A DNA stretch of 64,000 nt from Mesorhizobium sp. PAMC28654 (GCF_020616515.1 NZ_CP085135.1:3286001-3350000); one strand, 5' to 3'; numbered from the stretch's first letter, positions 19,756-28,770 are shown. Notes: generated from the sequence alone by a model not told the origin. Program-made: numbers and translations.

Positions 19756-20550
19756 ATGAAGACTGTGCTGAAGATTTTTGCCGCGGGCCTGTTGCTGGGC
19801 GTCGCCGCGATGGGCGTGGCCAAGGCCGATCCGATCAAGATCGGCGTCGCCGCCGAACCCTATCCGCCCTTCACCTCGCCGGACGCTTCGGGCAAATGGG
19901 TCGGCTGGGAAATCGACTTCATCGACGCCGTCTGCGCCGAAGAGAAGCTCGACTGCGTCATCACGCCTGTCGCCTGGGACGGCATCATCCCGGCGCTGAC
20001 GACCAAGAAGATCGACGTTATCGCCAGCTCGATGTCGATCACCGACGAGCGCAAGAAGACGATCGACTTCTCCGATAAATATTATAACACCCCGACCGCC
20101 ATCATCGGGCCCAAGGACAAGAAGTTCGGCGCCACGCCCGACGACCTCAAGGGCAAGGTCATCGGCGTGCAAGTCTCGACCATCCACGCCGTTTACGCCA
20201 AGAAGCATTTCACCGACGCCGCCGAGATCAAGGAATATCAGACCCAGGACGAAGCCGACAACGATCTTGCCGCGGGCCGGCTCGACGCGGTGCAGGCCGA
20301 TTCGATCGCGCTCGACGCTTTCCTGCAATCCGACCAGGGCAAGGCATGCTGCGACCTGAAAGGCATGGTTGCGCCGGATCTCGAGGTGCTAGGGCCAGGC
20401 GTTGGCGCCGGTGTGCGCAAGGAAGATACCGACCTGAAGAACAAGATCAACGCCGGCATCAAGGCCATCCGCGCCAACGGCAAATACGCTGAAATCACCA
20501 AGAAGTACTTCAATTTCGACGTCTATGGTGACGCGCCCCAGTCGAATTGA
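19756..20550 (+). CDS. Periplasmic amino acid-binding protein of the ABC transporter (LAO/arginine type)
   Basis: 264 residues starting with a Sec signal peptide (MKTVLKIFAAGLLLGVAAMG, cleavage near AKA-DP). The mature part has the SBP_bac_3 pattern EPYPPFTSPDASGKWVGWEI, ITDERKKTIDFSDKYY, and IGVQVSTIHAVY, with Cys residues typical of lysine/arginine/ornithine-binding proteins. The ATG follows GGGAG at nine bases; the frame extends further upstream but overlaps the ATPase gene without family match. It captures the substrate in the periplasm for the permeases downstream. Confidence 0.92.
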   Translation: MKTVLKIFAAGLLLGVAAMGVAKADPIKIGVAAEPYPPFTSPDASGKWVGWEIDFIDAVCAEEKLDCVITPVAWDGIIPALTTKKIDVIASSMSITDERKKTIDFSDKYYNTPTAIIGPKDKKFGATPDDLKGKVIGVQVSTIHAVYAKKHFTDAAEIKEYQTQDEADNDLAAGRLDAVQADSIALDAFLQSDQGKACCDLKGMVAPDLEVLGPGVGAGVRKEDTDLKNKINAGIKAIRANGKYAEITKKYFNFDVYGDAPQSN

Positions 20551-20674
20551 CGGCAAGCACGAGCTTGTGACCGCGCGGCGCCTTGCGCACCGTGCGGTCT
20601 CGCCTGAACCTGTCCACGCACGTTTCCGCTGACGAGAACGGCCAGCGGTTGACGTCAGCATTTCGGGGGCGACG

Positions 20675-21424
20675 CTGATCGACGCATTCCTCTCGGCCTC
20701 CGCGGCCGGTATCATCGAACTTCTCTCGCCCACGCCGCCAGGCTGGGGCGGAACGCTTTTGCTTGGGCTGCTCCATTCGATCGAAATCGCGGTGGGCGCC
20801 ACTTGCGTGGGACTTTTGATCGGCACGGGCGGCGCCTATGGCAAGCTCTATGGCGGGCCGGTGGTGCGCGATTTGCTGGCTATCTACACCACGATCGTGC
20901 GAGCCGTGCCCGAACTGGTGCTGATCCTGCTGCTCTATTATGCCGGAACCGACCTGATCAATCAGGTGCTGACCGCGCTCGGCTATCAGCGCATCGACAT
21001 CAGCGGGCTGGCGGCCGGCATCGCCGTGCTCGGTTTCGTGCAGGGCGCCTATTCGACCGAGGTCATCCGCGGCGCGATCCTTGCCATTCCGCAGGGGCAA
21101 ATTGAAGCTGCCCGCGCGTATGGCATGTCGCCCGGCCTTCTGCTGCGGCGCATCACCTTGCCGGCGATGCTGCCCTTCGCCATTCCAGGCCTCGCCAATC
21201 TTTGGCTGATCGCCACCAAGGACACCGCCCTGCTCGCGGTTGTCGGCTTCTATGAACTGGCCCTGGCAACGCGGCAGGCCGCCGGCGTCACCAAGGCCTA
21301 TTTCACCTTCTACATGGCTGCGGGCGCGCTCTATCTGCTGCTGTCGCTGGTTTCGAACTTCCTTATCGGTCGCGTCGAGGCCTGGTCACGACGCGGCATG
21401 CCTTCGATCAAGGAGGCGCGTTGA
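20675..21424 (+). CDS. Amino acid ABC transporter permease (HisQ type), probable CTG start
   Basis: A membrane permease with about five helices and the EAA loop QIEAARAYGMSPGLLLRRI. The first commonly accepted start is TTG 20759, but it removes the first 28 residues (IDAFLSASAAGIIELLSPTP), which look like a normal family N-terminus. From the in-frame TGA at about 20630 down to 20759 there is no ATG, GTG or TTG. The best candidate is CTG 20675 behind GGGGGCG, giving 249 residues. The 3' end overlaps the next permease (TGATG). The protein forms the transmembrane channel with its partner. Confidence 0.85.
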   Translation: MIDAFLSASAAGIIELLSPTPPGWGGTLLLGLLHSIEIAVGATCVGLLIGTGGAYGKLYGGPVVRDLLAIYTTIVRAVPELVLILLLYYAGTDLINQVLTALGYQRIDISGLAAGIAVLGFVQGAYSTEVIRGAILAIPQGQIEAARAYGMSPGLLLRRITLPAMLPFAIPGLANLWLIATKDTALLAVVGFYELALATRQAAGVTKAYFTFYMAAGALYLLLSLVSNFLIGRVEAWSRRGMPSIKEAR

Positions 21425-22233
21425 TGGCCGGTGAAGCGACCATCATCAACGTCGCCGCACGCACCTCGCTGTGGCTGCAACCGCATCGCATCGTGCTGAT
21501 CCTGATCGCGCTGGGCCTGGTCCTGTCAGCCGTGTTCTTCATGCGCTGGGACTGGCTGCCGCAATATTACGCGATGGGATTGATGGGCCTGTGGCGCTCG
21601 CTGTGGATCCTGGCTGTCACCTGCATCCTGGGGTTCCTGTTTGCCGTGCCGCTCGGACTGGCGCAGGCCACCGGCTCGTTCTGGTTCGCGGCACCCGCCA
21701 AGGCCTTCTGCACGGTCATCCGAGGAACGCCGCTGCTGATCCAGCTCTGGCTGCTCTATTACGGACTGGGCTCGCTGTTTCCGCAATATCCATGGATCAG
21801 GGATTCCTGGATGTGGCCGTATCTGCGGCAGGCATGGCCCTATGGCGTCCTGGCGCTGACCTTGTCCTTCGCCGGCTATGAAGGCGAAGTGATGCGCGGC
21901 GCCTTTGCCGGCGTGCCCAAGGGGCAACTTGAAGCCGCTCGCGCGTTCGGCATGAGCCGCTGGAAGATCTTTCGCCGCATCTGGTTGCCACAGGCCATTT
22001 ACCGGGCTTTGCCGACGCTGACCGGCGAAACGGTGCTGCAGTTGAAATCGACGCCACTGGTGGCGACGATCAGCGTCATCGACATCTTCGCGGTCTCGTC
22101 GAAAGTGCGCCAGGACACCTACCTCACCTACGAACCCCTGCTGCTGCTGGCCCTGATCTACATGACGGTCACCGGCATCCTGGTCTTTGCCTTCAGCAGG
22201 ATCGAGGCGCGGATACCCAACAAGGTCGGCTAG
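21424..22233 (+). CDS. Amino acid ABC transporter permease (HisM type)
   Basis: 269 residues with an N-terminal cytoplasmic lead of about 25, five to six helices and the EAA loop QLEAARAFGMSRWKIFRRIW. ATG 21424 overlaps the TGA of the preceding permease, so translation is coupled. With the ATPase, binding protein and first permease it completes a four-gene importer. The last residues (RIEARIPNKVG) are typical for the family. Confidence 0.92.
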   Translation: MAGEATIINVAARTSLWLQPHRIVLILIALGLVLSAVFFMRWDWLPQYYAMGLMGLWRSLWILAVTCILGFLFAVPLGLAQATGSFWFAAPAKAFCTVIRGTPLLIQLWLLYYGLGSLFPQYPWIRDSWMWPYLRQAWPYGVLALTLSFAGYEGEVMRGAFAGVPKGQLEAARAFGMSRWKIFRRIWLPQAIYRALPTLTGETVLQLKSTPLVATISVIDIFAVSSKVRQDTYLTYEPLLLLALIYMTVTGILVFAFSRIEARIPNKVG

Positions 22234-22399
22234 GGCGGCTATGGGACCTACGCGGCCATCTGCAGGTTGCAGATCAGCGGTGGACGGACGGTGACTGCGC
22301 GCCGCTTTTTTTCTACTCGCCGGCGATTTTCAGCAGCAATGCAGGCTCGTGTCCTGATACCAAGGATACGAAGCTCAAACTCGCGATTTCAGGACGGCC

Positions 22400-23404
22400 A
22401 TGATGCAACTCAGTCTCGACCAGGCAACTGGATTGTGCCGGATGGCGGCGCTTGGCGCCGGCGCCAATGAAGAGGCCGCGCAATCGCTGGCGGCGTCCAT
22501 CGTCGCGGCCGAGGCGGAAGGTCTTGCCACCGTCGGCCTGTCGCATTTCATCGACTACCTCGAAGCGCTTGAGGCCGGCCGCATCGACGGCAATGCCGAT
22601 CCGGTGATCACCAGGCCGGCACTCGCCGTCTATCTCTCCGATGCGCGCGGCGGCCTGGCGCATACGGGCTTCGACCGCACCATCGACGATCTAGCCAAGT
22701 CGGCAAAGCTGTTCGGCGTCGCCATCTTTTCGCAGAAGAACGCTTACACATGCGGCGCGCTCGGCTATTTCACCGGACGCCTGGCCGCGCAGGGACTGGT
22801 GTCGTTTGCCGCCACCAACGGGCCGGCCGTGCTTGCCGGCTCCGGCTCGGTCAAGCCTGTCTATTGCACCAACCCCATGTCCTTTGCCGCTCCCGCCGCC
22901 GATGGCGCGCCGCTGGTCATCGACCAGTCGTCGAGCGCCACCGCCTTCGTCAACATCCGCAAGGCGGCAGAGGACGGCAAGACGATCCCCGAAGGCTGGG
23001 CGCTCGACGCCAGCGGCAACCCGACAACCGATCCGGCCGCTGCGATGAAAGGCGCTATGCTGGCCTTTGGCGGCCAGCGTGGCGCCAACATCGCGCTGAT
23101 GGTCGAGGTGCTGGCCGCCGGCCTGTCGGGCGCCAACTGGTCGCTCGACGCGCCATGGTTCACCGGCGGACCGGACAGCCCCGGAACCGGCCTCTTCGTG
23201 CTTGCCATCGAGCCAAAGCTGCTTGATCCGGATTTCGAACAACGGATGAAAGACCAGCTCGATCGGCTGCGGCGGCGCTACGGCGTGCATGTGCCCGGCC
23301 GCTCCCGCGCCGAAGCCGCCGAGAAGGCGTCCGCGCGGGGCATCACGGCTCCCAAGGCCGTGGTGCAGCGCATTTCCGAGTTCGCCGCCCGCTATTCCGC
23401 CTGA
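22400..23404 (+). CDS. Ldh2/malate dehydrogenase-type reductase (delta1-piperideine/pyrroline-2-carboxylate reductase-like)
   Basis: 334 residues of the Ldh family of NAD(P)H-dependent imine or keto acid reductases (malate/L-lactate dehydrogenase 2 fold). Features: the His catalytic region GLSHFIDYLEALEAGRI, SQKNAYTCGALGYF, NGPAVLAGSGSVKPVYCTNP, and GGQRGANIALMVEVLA. DpkA-type members reduce cyclic imines made from basic amino acids after deamination, which suits the upstream amino acid importer and the divergent guanidino-acid genes. It lies 166 bp after the permease gene, probably in the same transcript. ATG 22400 follows AGGACGG; ATG 22403 is adjacent. Confidence 0.85.
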   Translation: MMQLSLDQATGLCRMAALGAGANEEAAQSLAASIVAAEAEGLATVGLSHFIDYLEALEAGRIDGNADPVITRPALAVYLSDARGGLAHTGFDRTIDDLAKSAKLFGVAIFSQKNAYTCGALGYFTGRLAAQGLVSFAATNGPAVLAGSGSVKPVYCTNPMSFAAPAADGAPLVIDQSSSATAFVNIRKAAEDGKTIPEGWALDASGNPTTDPAAAMKGAMLAFGGQRGANIALMVEVLAAGLSGANWSLDAPWFTGGPDSPGTGLFVLAIEPKLLDPDFEQRMKDQLDRLRRRYGVHVPGRSRAEAAEKASARGITAPKAVVQRISEFAARYSA

Positions 23405-23630
23405 CGAGATCCGGCCCAGGCTTGGAATAGCCGAGGGGCACGAATTTGCCGCGTCTCGCTGAACCTTTTCCCCCCTCGCGGCGACCAATAGCTGTCCGGG
23501 TCGGGGTTTGCCCGGTCGGTGTCTCCTGCCGGATGCATCCAGGGCCGGGGCGGGCGTCTCACGCCACGCCGATACCGTCTCAGGTCAGGCCGTCTCGTTG
23601 GACCCTGTTTTCGACATGAGCGTCACCCGG

Positions 23631-23660
23631 AAAACCCCGCTTCGGCGGGGTTTTCTGCTT
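23631..23660 (+). terminator. Rho-independent terminator after the transporter/reductase operon
   Basis: Stem AAAACCCCGC / GCGGGGTTTT closed by a TTCG tetraloop, an exceptionally stable hairpin with a T tail. The remaining bases between 23405 and 23769 show no gene; the A/T-rich stretch at 23680-23716 is a plausible promoter for DoxX. Confidence 0.9.
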
Positions 23661-23769
23661 CTGCATCCCTCATCCAATAAACATGATTATAATAGTTAAC
23701 TTTTGTTAACTTGACTTGCCGGGAGCCATCGGGCGTCTGCGAGGGATGAACACAAAAACAGGAGCCACG

Positions 23770-24222
23770 ATGTCCGCAACCACCGACGCTTCCCGCGGCA
23801 GCCTCATCATTCCGCCGCTTGGTCGCCTGTATTCGGCATTGAATGACGCAGCAGAAACAATTCTGCGCGTTGTCGCCGGTGCGTTCCTCACCATCCATGG
23901 TTCGCAGAAGATCACCAACCCCTTCGGCGCCGCCGAAATGGTTGAGGGCCTGGGCTTCTATCCCGGCGCTTTCTGGTCACTGCTTCTGGCGTGCACCGAA
24001 TTCTTCGGCGGCATCCTCATCGCCATCGGCCTTTTGACGCGCCCGGCGGCTTTTGCGGGCATGTTCGTGCTCCTGGTCACGGTATGGTTCCACTGGGTCA
24101 CAATGGGCCAGGGCTTTTCGGGCGCCGAAAAATCGCTTCTGTGGGCGGCGATCCTGTTCTTCTTCGTCATCCGCGGCGGTAACCGCCATTCGGTCGACGC
24201 ACGCATCGGCAAGGCATTCTGA
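23770..24222 (+). CDS. DoxX family membrane protein
   Basis: 150 residues with four predicted helices: AETILRVVAGAFLTIHGSQK, FWSLLLACTEFFGGILIAIG, AFAGMFVLLVTVWFHW and SLLWAAILFFFVIRGG. This is the DoxX/DoxD-like inner-membrane family linked in other bacteria to quinone or thiol redox chemistry. ATG 23770 has GGAG seven bases upstream; the 18-codon upstream extension has no family match. It stands alone, followed by a tandem repeat. Confidence 0.9.
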   Translation: MSATTDASRGSLIIPPLGRLYSALNDAAETILRVVAGAFLTIHGSQKITNPFGAAEMVEGLGFYPGAFWSLLLACTEFFGGILIAIGLLTRPAAFAGMFVLLVTVWFHWVTMGQGFSGAEKSLLWAAILFFFVIRGGNRHSVDARIGKAF

Positions 24223-24231
24223 GGCACTTTT

Positions 24232-24341
24232 GTCCTGACGCAATTCCGGACGGAAAACCGCTTCACACTTTTCCTGGAGTTGCTTTCGTCCTGACGCAAC
24301 TCCGGACGGAAAACCGCTTCACACTTTTCCTGGAGTTGCTC
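24232..24341. repeat. Tandem duplication of a 56-bp intergenic element
   Basis: Two direct copies start at 24232 and 24288 (period 56) with one clear substitution (CAATTC versus CAACTC) before a divergent end. Each contains GACGCAA.TCCGGACGGAAA and CGCTTCACACTTTTCC, a unit I recognise from dispersed rhizobial intergenic repeats. It lies just after the DoxX stop. Confidence 0.85.
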
Positions 24342-24471
24342 TGGAAACAAGGGCACCGGCGACAACGCGTCCCCTTTGCCTTTGGCACGAAACGGATTAT
24401 GAAACGGCTTCAGCCAGGGCCTCGCAAGATCCTGGCCCAGTTAACATCTGGAACGTGCGCCGGAGCCCGCC

Positions 24472-25449
24472 ATGACCGAAATCCTGCAGACCCCCAAGCT
24501 CATCGTCGTGTTCGGAGGGTCCGGGTTTGTCGGCCGGCACGTGGTGCGGGCGCTGGCCAAGCGCGGCTACCGCATCAGGGTTGCCTGCCGCCGGCCCGAT
24601 CTCGCCGGCCATCTGCAGCCGCTTGGCAATGTCGGCCAGATCCAGCCGGTGCAGGCCAATGTGCGCATGCGCTGGTCGGTCGACCGCGCCGTGCAGGGCG
24701 CTGATCATGTCGTCAACCTGGTGGCCATCCTGCATGAGAGCGGCCGGCAGAAATTCACCTCCGTCCACGAGTTCGGTGCCCGTGCGATCGCCGAGGCGGC
24801 GCGTTCCGTGGGCGCCGGCCTTACCCATGTTTCGGCGCTGGGCGCGGATGCGAAGTCCGGATCGGACTATGCGCGCACCAAGGCGCTCGGTGAAAAGGCG
24901 GTGCTGGACACGATCAAGGACGCCGTCATCTTGCGGCCCTCGGTCATTTTCGGGCCGGAGGATGAATTCTTCAACCGGTTCGCCAACATGGCGCGCTATT
25001 CACCGGTCCTGCCGCTGATCGGCGGTGGGCAGACCAAGTTCCAGCCGGTCTATGTCGGCGACGTCGCCGAAGCCGTGGCACGCTCTGTCGACGGCAAGGT
25101 CGACGCCGGCCATACCTACGAGCTTGGCGGCCCAACTGTGCTTACGTTCAAGGAATGCATGCAGGAGCTGCTCACCGTGATCGACCGCAAGCGCCTGCTG
25201 GTGCCCGTCCCCTGGTGGGTGGCGAACATCCAGGCCTCCATCCTCGGCCTGCTGCCCAACCCGCTGCTGACCAAGGACCAGGTGATGCAGCTGCGCGAGC
25301 ACAACATTGTCTCGGAGACCGCGGCCAAGGCCAACCGGACATTGGCCGGCCTCGGCATCCAGCCGCAGTCGATCGGAACGATCCTGCCCAGCTATCTCTG
25401 GCGCTACCGCCCGGCCGGGCAGTTCCAGCAGCGCAAGCCCGCGGCTTAG
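24472..25449 (+). CDS. Complex I NDUFA9 subunit family / atypical SDR protein
   Basis: 325 residues of the atypical short-chain dehydrogenase group that includes the mitochondrial complex I accessory subunit NDUFA9. The NAD(P)-binding motif is VVFGGSGFVGRHVVRALAKRG (residues 12-32), followed by NLVAILHESG, YARTKALGEKAVL (Tyr-x-x-x-Lys-like) and PVYVGDVAEAVARSVDG. In alphaproteobacteria such proteins are usual and may bind NADPH near respiratory complex I. No other nuo gene is nearby. ATG 24472 is preceded by GGAGCCCGCC. Confidence 0.92.
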   Translation: MTEILQTPKLIVVFGGSGFVGRHVVRALAKRGYRIRVACRRPDLAGHLQPLGNVGQIQPVQANVRMRWSVDRAVQGADHVVNLVAILHESGRQKFTSVHEFGARAIAEAARSVGAGLTHVSALGADAKSGSDYARTKALGEKAVLDTIKDAVILRPSVIFGPEDEFFNRFANMARYSPVLPLIGGGQTKFQPVYVGDVAEAVARSVDGKVDAGHTYELGGPTVLTFKECMQELLTVIDRKRLLVPVPWWVANIQASILGLLPNPLLTKDQVMQLREHNIVSETAAKANRTLAGLGIQPQSIGTILPSYLWRYRPAGQFQQRKPAA

Positions 25450-25531
25450 TTCAGCGTAGTTGCCTGAAGGTGCGTTGAGATTCAGGTCAGGCCGTTCGCA
25501 GGCCGGCATAACCTGAATATCAACACACCTA

Positions 25532-26585
25532 GAGCAGAATCTGATCATTCCGGCTCATATCCTGTTGCGGCGAAGTAGTTGGCGCACTCGGTTGGTGTGA
25601 AGCAAGGCAGTGCGGCGCTGATGGTATCCCACAATTCCGCGACGGTTCGTGCGGCGGCTTTGCGTAGAATCGATTTCAGCTTGGAAAAGGCGTTCTCGAT
25701 CGGGTTGAAGTCGGGGGAATAGGGCGGGAGGAACATCATCCTTGCGCCGGTTGCTTCGATCGCCACACGGGCGGCTGCGCTTTTGTGCGCCGGCAGGTTG
25801 TCGAGGATCACGACATCGTCGGGCCGCAGCGTCGGCACGAGAACCTGCTCGACATAGGCGACAAACCATTCGCCAGTCATCGGGCCGTCCAGGACCATTG
25901 GCGCGGTCATGCCAGTGAGGCGCAGGGCGCCGGTGAACGTCGTCGTCTTCCAATGGCCATGCGGGATTGGCGATCGGCACCGCATCCCGCGCTTCGTGCG
26001 CCCCCGCAGTCGAGCCATCTTTGTCGAGGCTCCGGTCTCGTCGATGAAGACCAGATGCTCGGGATCAAGATCGGGCTGGGCGTCGAACCAGGCGTTTCGT
26101 CGCGCCGCCACGTCTGGCCGCTCCTGCTCGCTGGCGTGCGCCGTTTTTTTTGAAGGTCATGGAGTGACGATCGAGAAACCGCCAGATCGTGCTCGTCGCA
26201 AACGACGCGCCATGCTCCTGTCGCAGCAACTCGGCGAGTTCGACCAGCGTGATGTCCACCCGCCTCTCGATCGCCGCCAGGATGATGTCGCGATACGCTT
26301 CAACGCGGTGGGACCGCCTGTCGCCGCCCTGCGGCTTTGCGCAGGTGGCTCCGGTCTCGCGCCATTCCCGGACCCAACGCACCGAGCTTGCCGCCGCCAC
26401 GCCAAATCGCGCCGCTGCCGCCCGTCGCGACAGGCCGCCATCAACCGCTGCGACCACCCGAGCCCGCAAATCTTCCGATAAGGATTTCGCCATGCCATGC
26501 CGGCCTCCGAATCCAGCAGATATGCTGAATCAGATTTCCAATCCCAACGAAACCCCTATCGATTCTATCCGCTCGGATTTTGCTC
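25532..26585 (-). mobile_element. IS630 family insertion sequence, copy 1
   Basis: 1054 bp between two TA dinucleotides (25530-25531 and 26586-26587), the expected IS630 target duplication. The ends are imperfect inverted repeats: GAGCAGAATCTGATC on the left and GAGCAAAATCCGAGC read from the right. It carries one transposase in two overlapping frames. The same element lies inverted at 49628-50684. Its right end abuts the P450 gene so that the P450 stop codon is TA from the target plus G from the element. Confidence 0.93.
25545..26493 (-). CDS. IS630 transposase, two frames joined by frameshift at an A8 tract
   Basis: Frame 1 (26493 down to 26065) is the helix-turn-helix part (MAKSLSEDLRARVVAAVDGG, RRAAAARFGVA, VELAELLRQEHG). 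Frame 2 (26111 down to 25545) is the DDE catalytic part: Asp in VFIDETGAST, Asp in VVILDNLPAHKS, Glu in SPDFNPIENAFSKLKS. The two meet at TTC followed by eight A, and going from frame 1 to frame 2 needs a net +1 (or -2) shift. The second copy has the same arrangement with eleven A, so this looks programmed (ribosomal or transcriptional slippage) and not a mutation. Full product would be about 315 residues. Confidence 0.9.
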
Positions 26586-27952
26586 TAGCGCGGCGTTACC
26601 CGCATCGGCAGCCCGCCCTGCGGCTGGGTGGTCAGCTTCTGCACCGGCCATGGCTTGGTCTCGGCCGTGGTGTCGAAGCGAAATCGCGACAGCATGATCG
26701 CCAGCGCGATGATCGCCTCCTGCATGGCGAAGCTCGCGCCAATGCAAACACGCGGGCCCGCGCCGAACGGCAGATACTGGAAGCGGTCGATCTTCTCGCG
26801 ATTTCCCGGATGGAAGCGTTCGGGCAGGAAGGCGTCCGGCCTGTCCCAAAGCTTCCGGTGGCGATGGACGACCCACGGCATCACCAGAACGGCGGCGTGC
26901 TTGGGGATGTAGAGATCCTTCCACATTTCCGGCTCGATCGGCTCGCGGTTGATCGATGGCGCCGGCGGGTAGAGCCTGAGCGCCTCGTCGAAGGCGGCGC
27001 GCGTGAACGGCATGGCATCAAGCCACTTCGTCGGATCAGGTTCGCGCGCCAGCACTGCGTCGATCTCCTGCTCGACCCGGTCGCGCTCCCACGGGGATTC
27101 CGCAAGGCAATACAGCGTCCAGCCGAGCGCGCGCGCGGTGGTCTCGTGGCCGGCGCCGATGAAAGTAATGATATTGTCCTCGACCTCTGCCCGCGTCAGC
27201 CCGTCCGGACCTTCGGCCTTGAGCAGCAGCGTCAGGAAATCCTGCGGCACGCCATCTGGATCACGCCTGAACTTCTCCTCGCGCATCTTGACGGTGTCGG
27301 TCACGATCTTGCGGAAATAGGCCATGGTCTTGCGGCCACGAATGCGGGTGAGCCGCGGCAGCCAGTCCGGCGCCCGCAACAGGTCGAGCGGATCGACCCG
27401 GCCCATGGTCTCGAACAGGCGGTCGATCTGGTTGGCGAAACTGCCCGGCTCGCCCGCGATCTCGCCGGAGAACAGCGTCTCGGCCAGGATGTCATACGTC
27501 AGCAGCGTCATGTCATGGGCGATATCAGACGTGCCGCCGTTTTCGTAGCGGGTGACGAACTCCAACGTGCGCTTCAGCATCGGCTGGGCAAAGCCAAAGA
27601 TATGGCGCGGTGTGAACACCGGCGCCATCGCCTTGCGTGAGCGCTTCCACACCTCGCCCTCGGCCGTCAGCAGGCCATCGCGCAGGATCGGCCGCAGAAT
27701 CTTCTGGCGCACCGTCGCCATCTTGTAGTTTTTGGCATTGTCCACCAGCACATGGCGGATGAGGCCGGGATCGTTGGCGATGACCAGAGGCCCGCCGGCA
27801 CCCTTGGCGGAAATCCAGGGCTCGTTGTAGGTTTGCTCACCCCACAGTTCGAGCGGGTTGCGATAGACGATGCGGATCATCTCCAGCGTCGAAGGCGGCG
27901 TTGTGCGCGGCTTCGGTGCGGGGGGAATGAAAGGGGCGGGCTGCGTGTCCAT
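26585..27952 (-). CDS. Cytochrome P450
   Basis: 455 residues of a soluble P450 monooxygenase. I-helix FIGAGHETTARAL with the acid-Thr pair intact, ExxR as EALRLYPP, PERF region DAFLPERFHPGN, and the heme loop FGAGPRVCIGA with the Cys ligand. The sequence resembles the bacterial CYP4-like/fatty-acid hydroxylase-type group, but the substrate is not known. ATG 27952 is behind GGAG; an upstream extension to 28036 has no family match. No redox partner gene is adjacent. The stop TAG is formed at the IS630 junction; only the last one or two residues could have been changed. It shares nothing special with the P450 domain at 1-3868. Confidence 0.92.
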   Translation of the reverse strand: MDTQPAPFIPPAPKPRTTPPSTLEMIRIVYRNPLELWGEQTYNEPWISAKGAGGPLVIANDPGLIRHVLVDNAKNYKMATVRQKILRPILRDGLLTAEGEVWKRSRKAMAPVFTPRHIFGFAQPMLKRTLEFVTRYENGGTSDIAHDMTLLTYDILAETLFSGEIAGEPGSFANQIDRLFETMGRVDPLDLLRAPDWLPRLTRIRGRKTMAYFRKIVTDTVKMREEKFRRDPDGVPQDFLTLLLKAEGPDGLTRAEVEDNIITFIGAGHETTARALGWTLYCLAESPWERDRVEQEIDAVLAREPDPTKWLDAMPFTRAAFDEALRLYPPAPSINREPIEPEMWKDLYIPKHAAVLVMPWVVHRHRKLWDRPDAFLPERFHPGNREKIDRFQYLPFGAGPRVCIGASFAMQEAIIALAIMLSRFRFDTTAETKPWPVQKLTTQPQGGLPMRVTPR

Positions 27953-28202
27953 GAAGTGCTCCGCTGTCACCTTCAATGTAGTGACTGGCAAAGCAGGCGT
28001 CCATGTGACCGAACGGCAGCCCCCCGCGCCGAGCATGCCGCCCGCTTGCGGTGGAAGGCACGTGGCCAGGTGCCATCGCCTCGAAGAAAAACTGCTCTCT
28101 TGAATGTGACCGGTTACCGGAAGGTGCCTTCTTGTTGGCCGTGGCCGGATGCCTTAGGTGGCGGTCACCAACAGATACTGTCAATCAGCAGGAGTTTGCG
28201 CC

Positions 28203-28770
28203 TTGAAGCACCAGTTGAACATCATCATCGGCAGCACGCGCCCTGGCCGCGCCGGGCCGGTGTTCGCCCAATGGCTGGAGATTTTCGCGCGCGCACGGAA
28301 AATTCGAACCGGTGCTGACCGACATTCACACGTTCAACCTGCCGGTTCTGGACGAACCGCATCATCCGAGGCTCGGCAACTACCAGCAGGCGCACACAAA
28401 GGCCTGGTCCAAGGCGATCGATGGCGCCGACGCCTTCGTTTTCGTGGCGCCCGAGTACAATTATTTCGTGGCGCCGGCGATCGTCAACGCGGTCGACTAT
28501 CTGTCGCGTGAATGGCAGTACAAGCCAGCCGCTATCCTCAGCTATGGCGGTGTTTCCGGCGGGCTGCGCGCGGCGCAATCACTCAAGCCGCTGCTGACCT
28601 CGGTGAAGGTGATGCCTATACCCGAAGGCGTGGTGCTGCCGATGTACCAGAAGCTGCTCGACGAGGACGGCGCATTCCAGGCCAGCGAACAGGTACGCGG
28701 CAGCGCCACGACCATGCTGGACGAGTTGCTGCGCTGGAGCGAGGCACTGAAGCCGATGCGTTCGGTCTGA
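28203..28770 (+). pseudogene. NADPH-dependent FMN reductase family protein, frameshifted
   Basis: A flavodoxin-fold NAD(P)H:FMN oxidoreductase. The 5' frame gives KHQLNIIIGSTRPGRAGPVF with the flavin phosphate loop GSTRPGR; the 3' frame from about 28298 gives FNLPVLDEPHHPRLGNYQ, VFVAPEYNYFVAPAIVNAVD and YGGVSGGLRAAQ. The frames join only if two bases are added in GCGCGCGCAC at about 28288-28298, which would restore A-R-A-H-G-K-F. Loss of one GC unit from a (GC)n tract explains this. The start is probably TTG 28203 behind AGGAG, with family members beginning M-K-H-x-L. As read, the product ends early in an unrelated frame. Confidence 0.82.
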
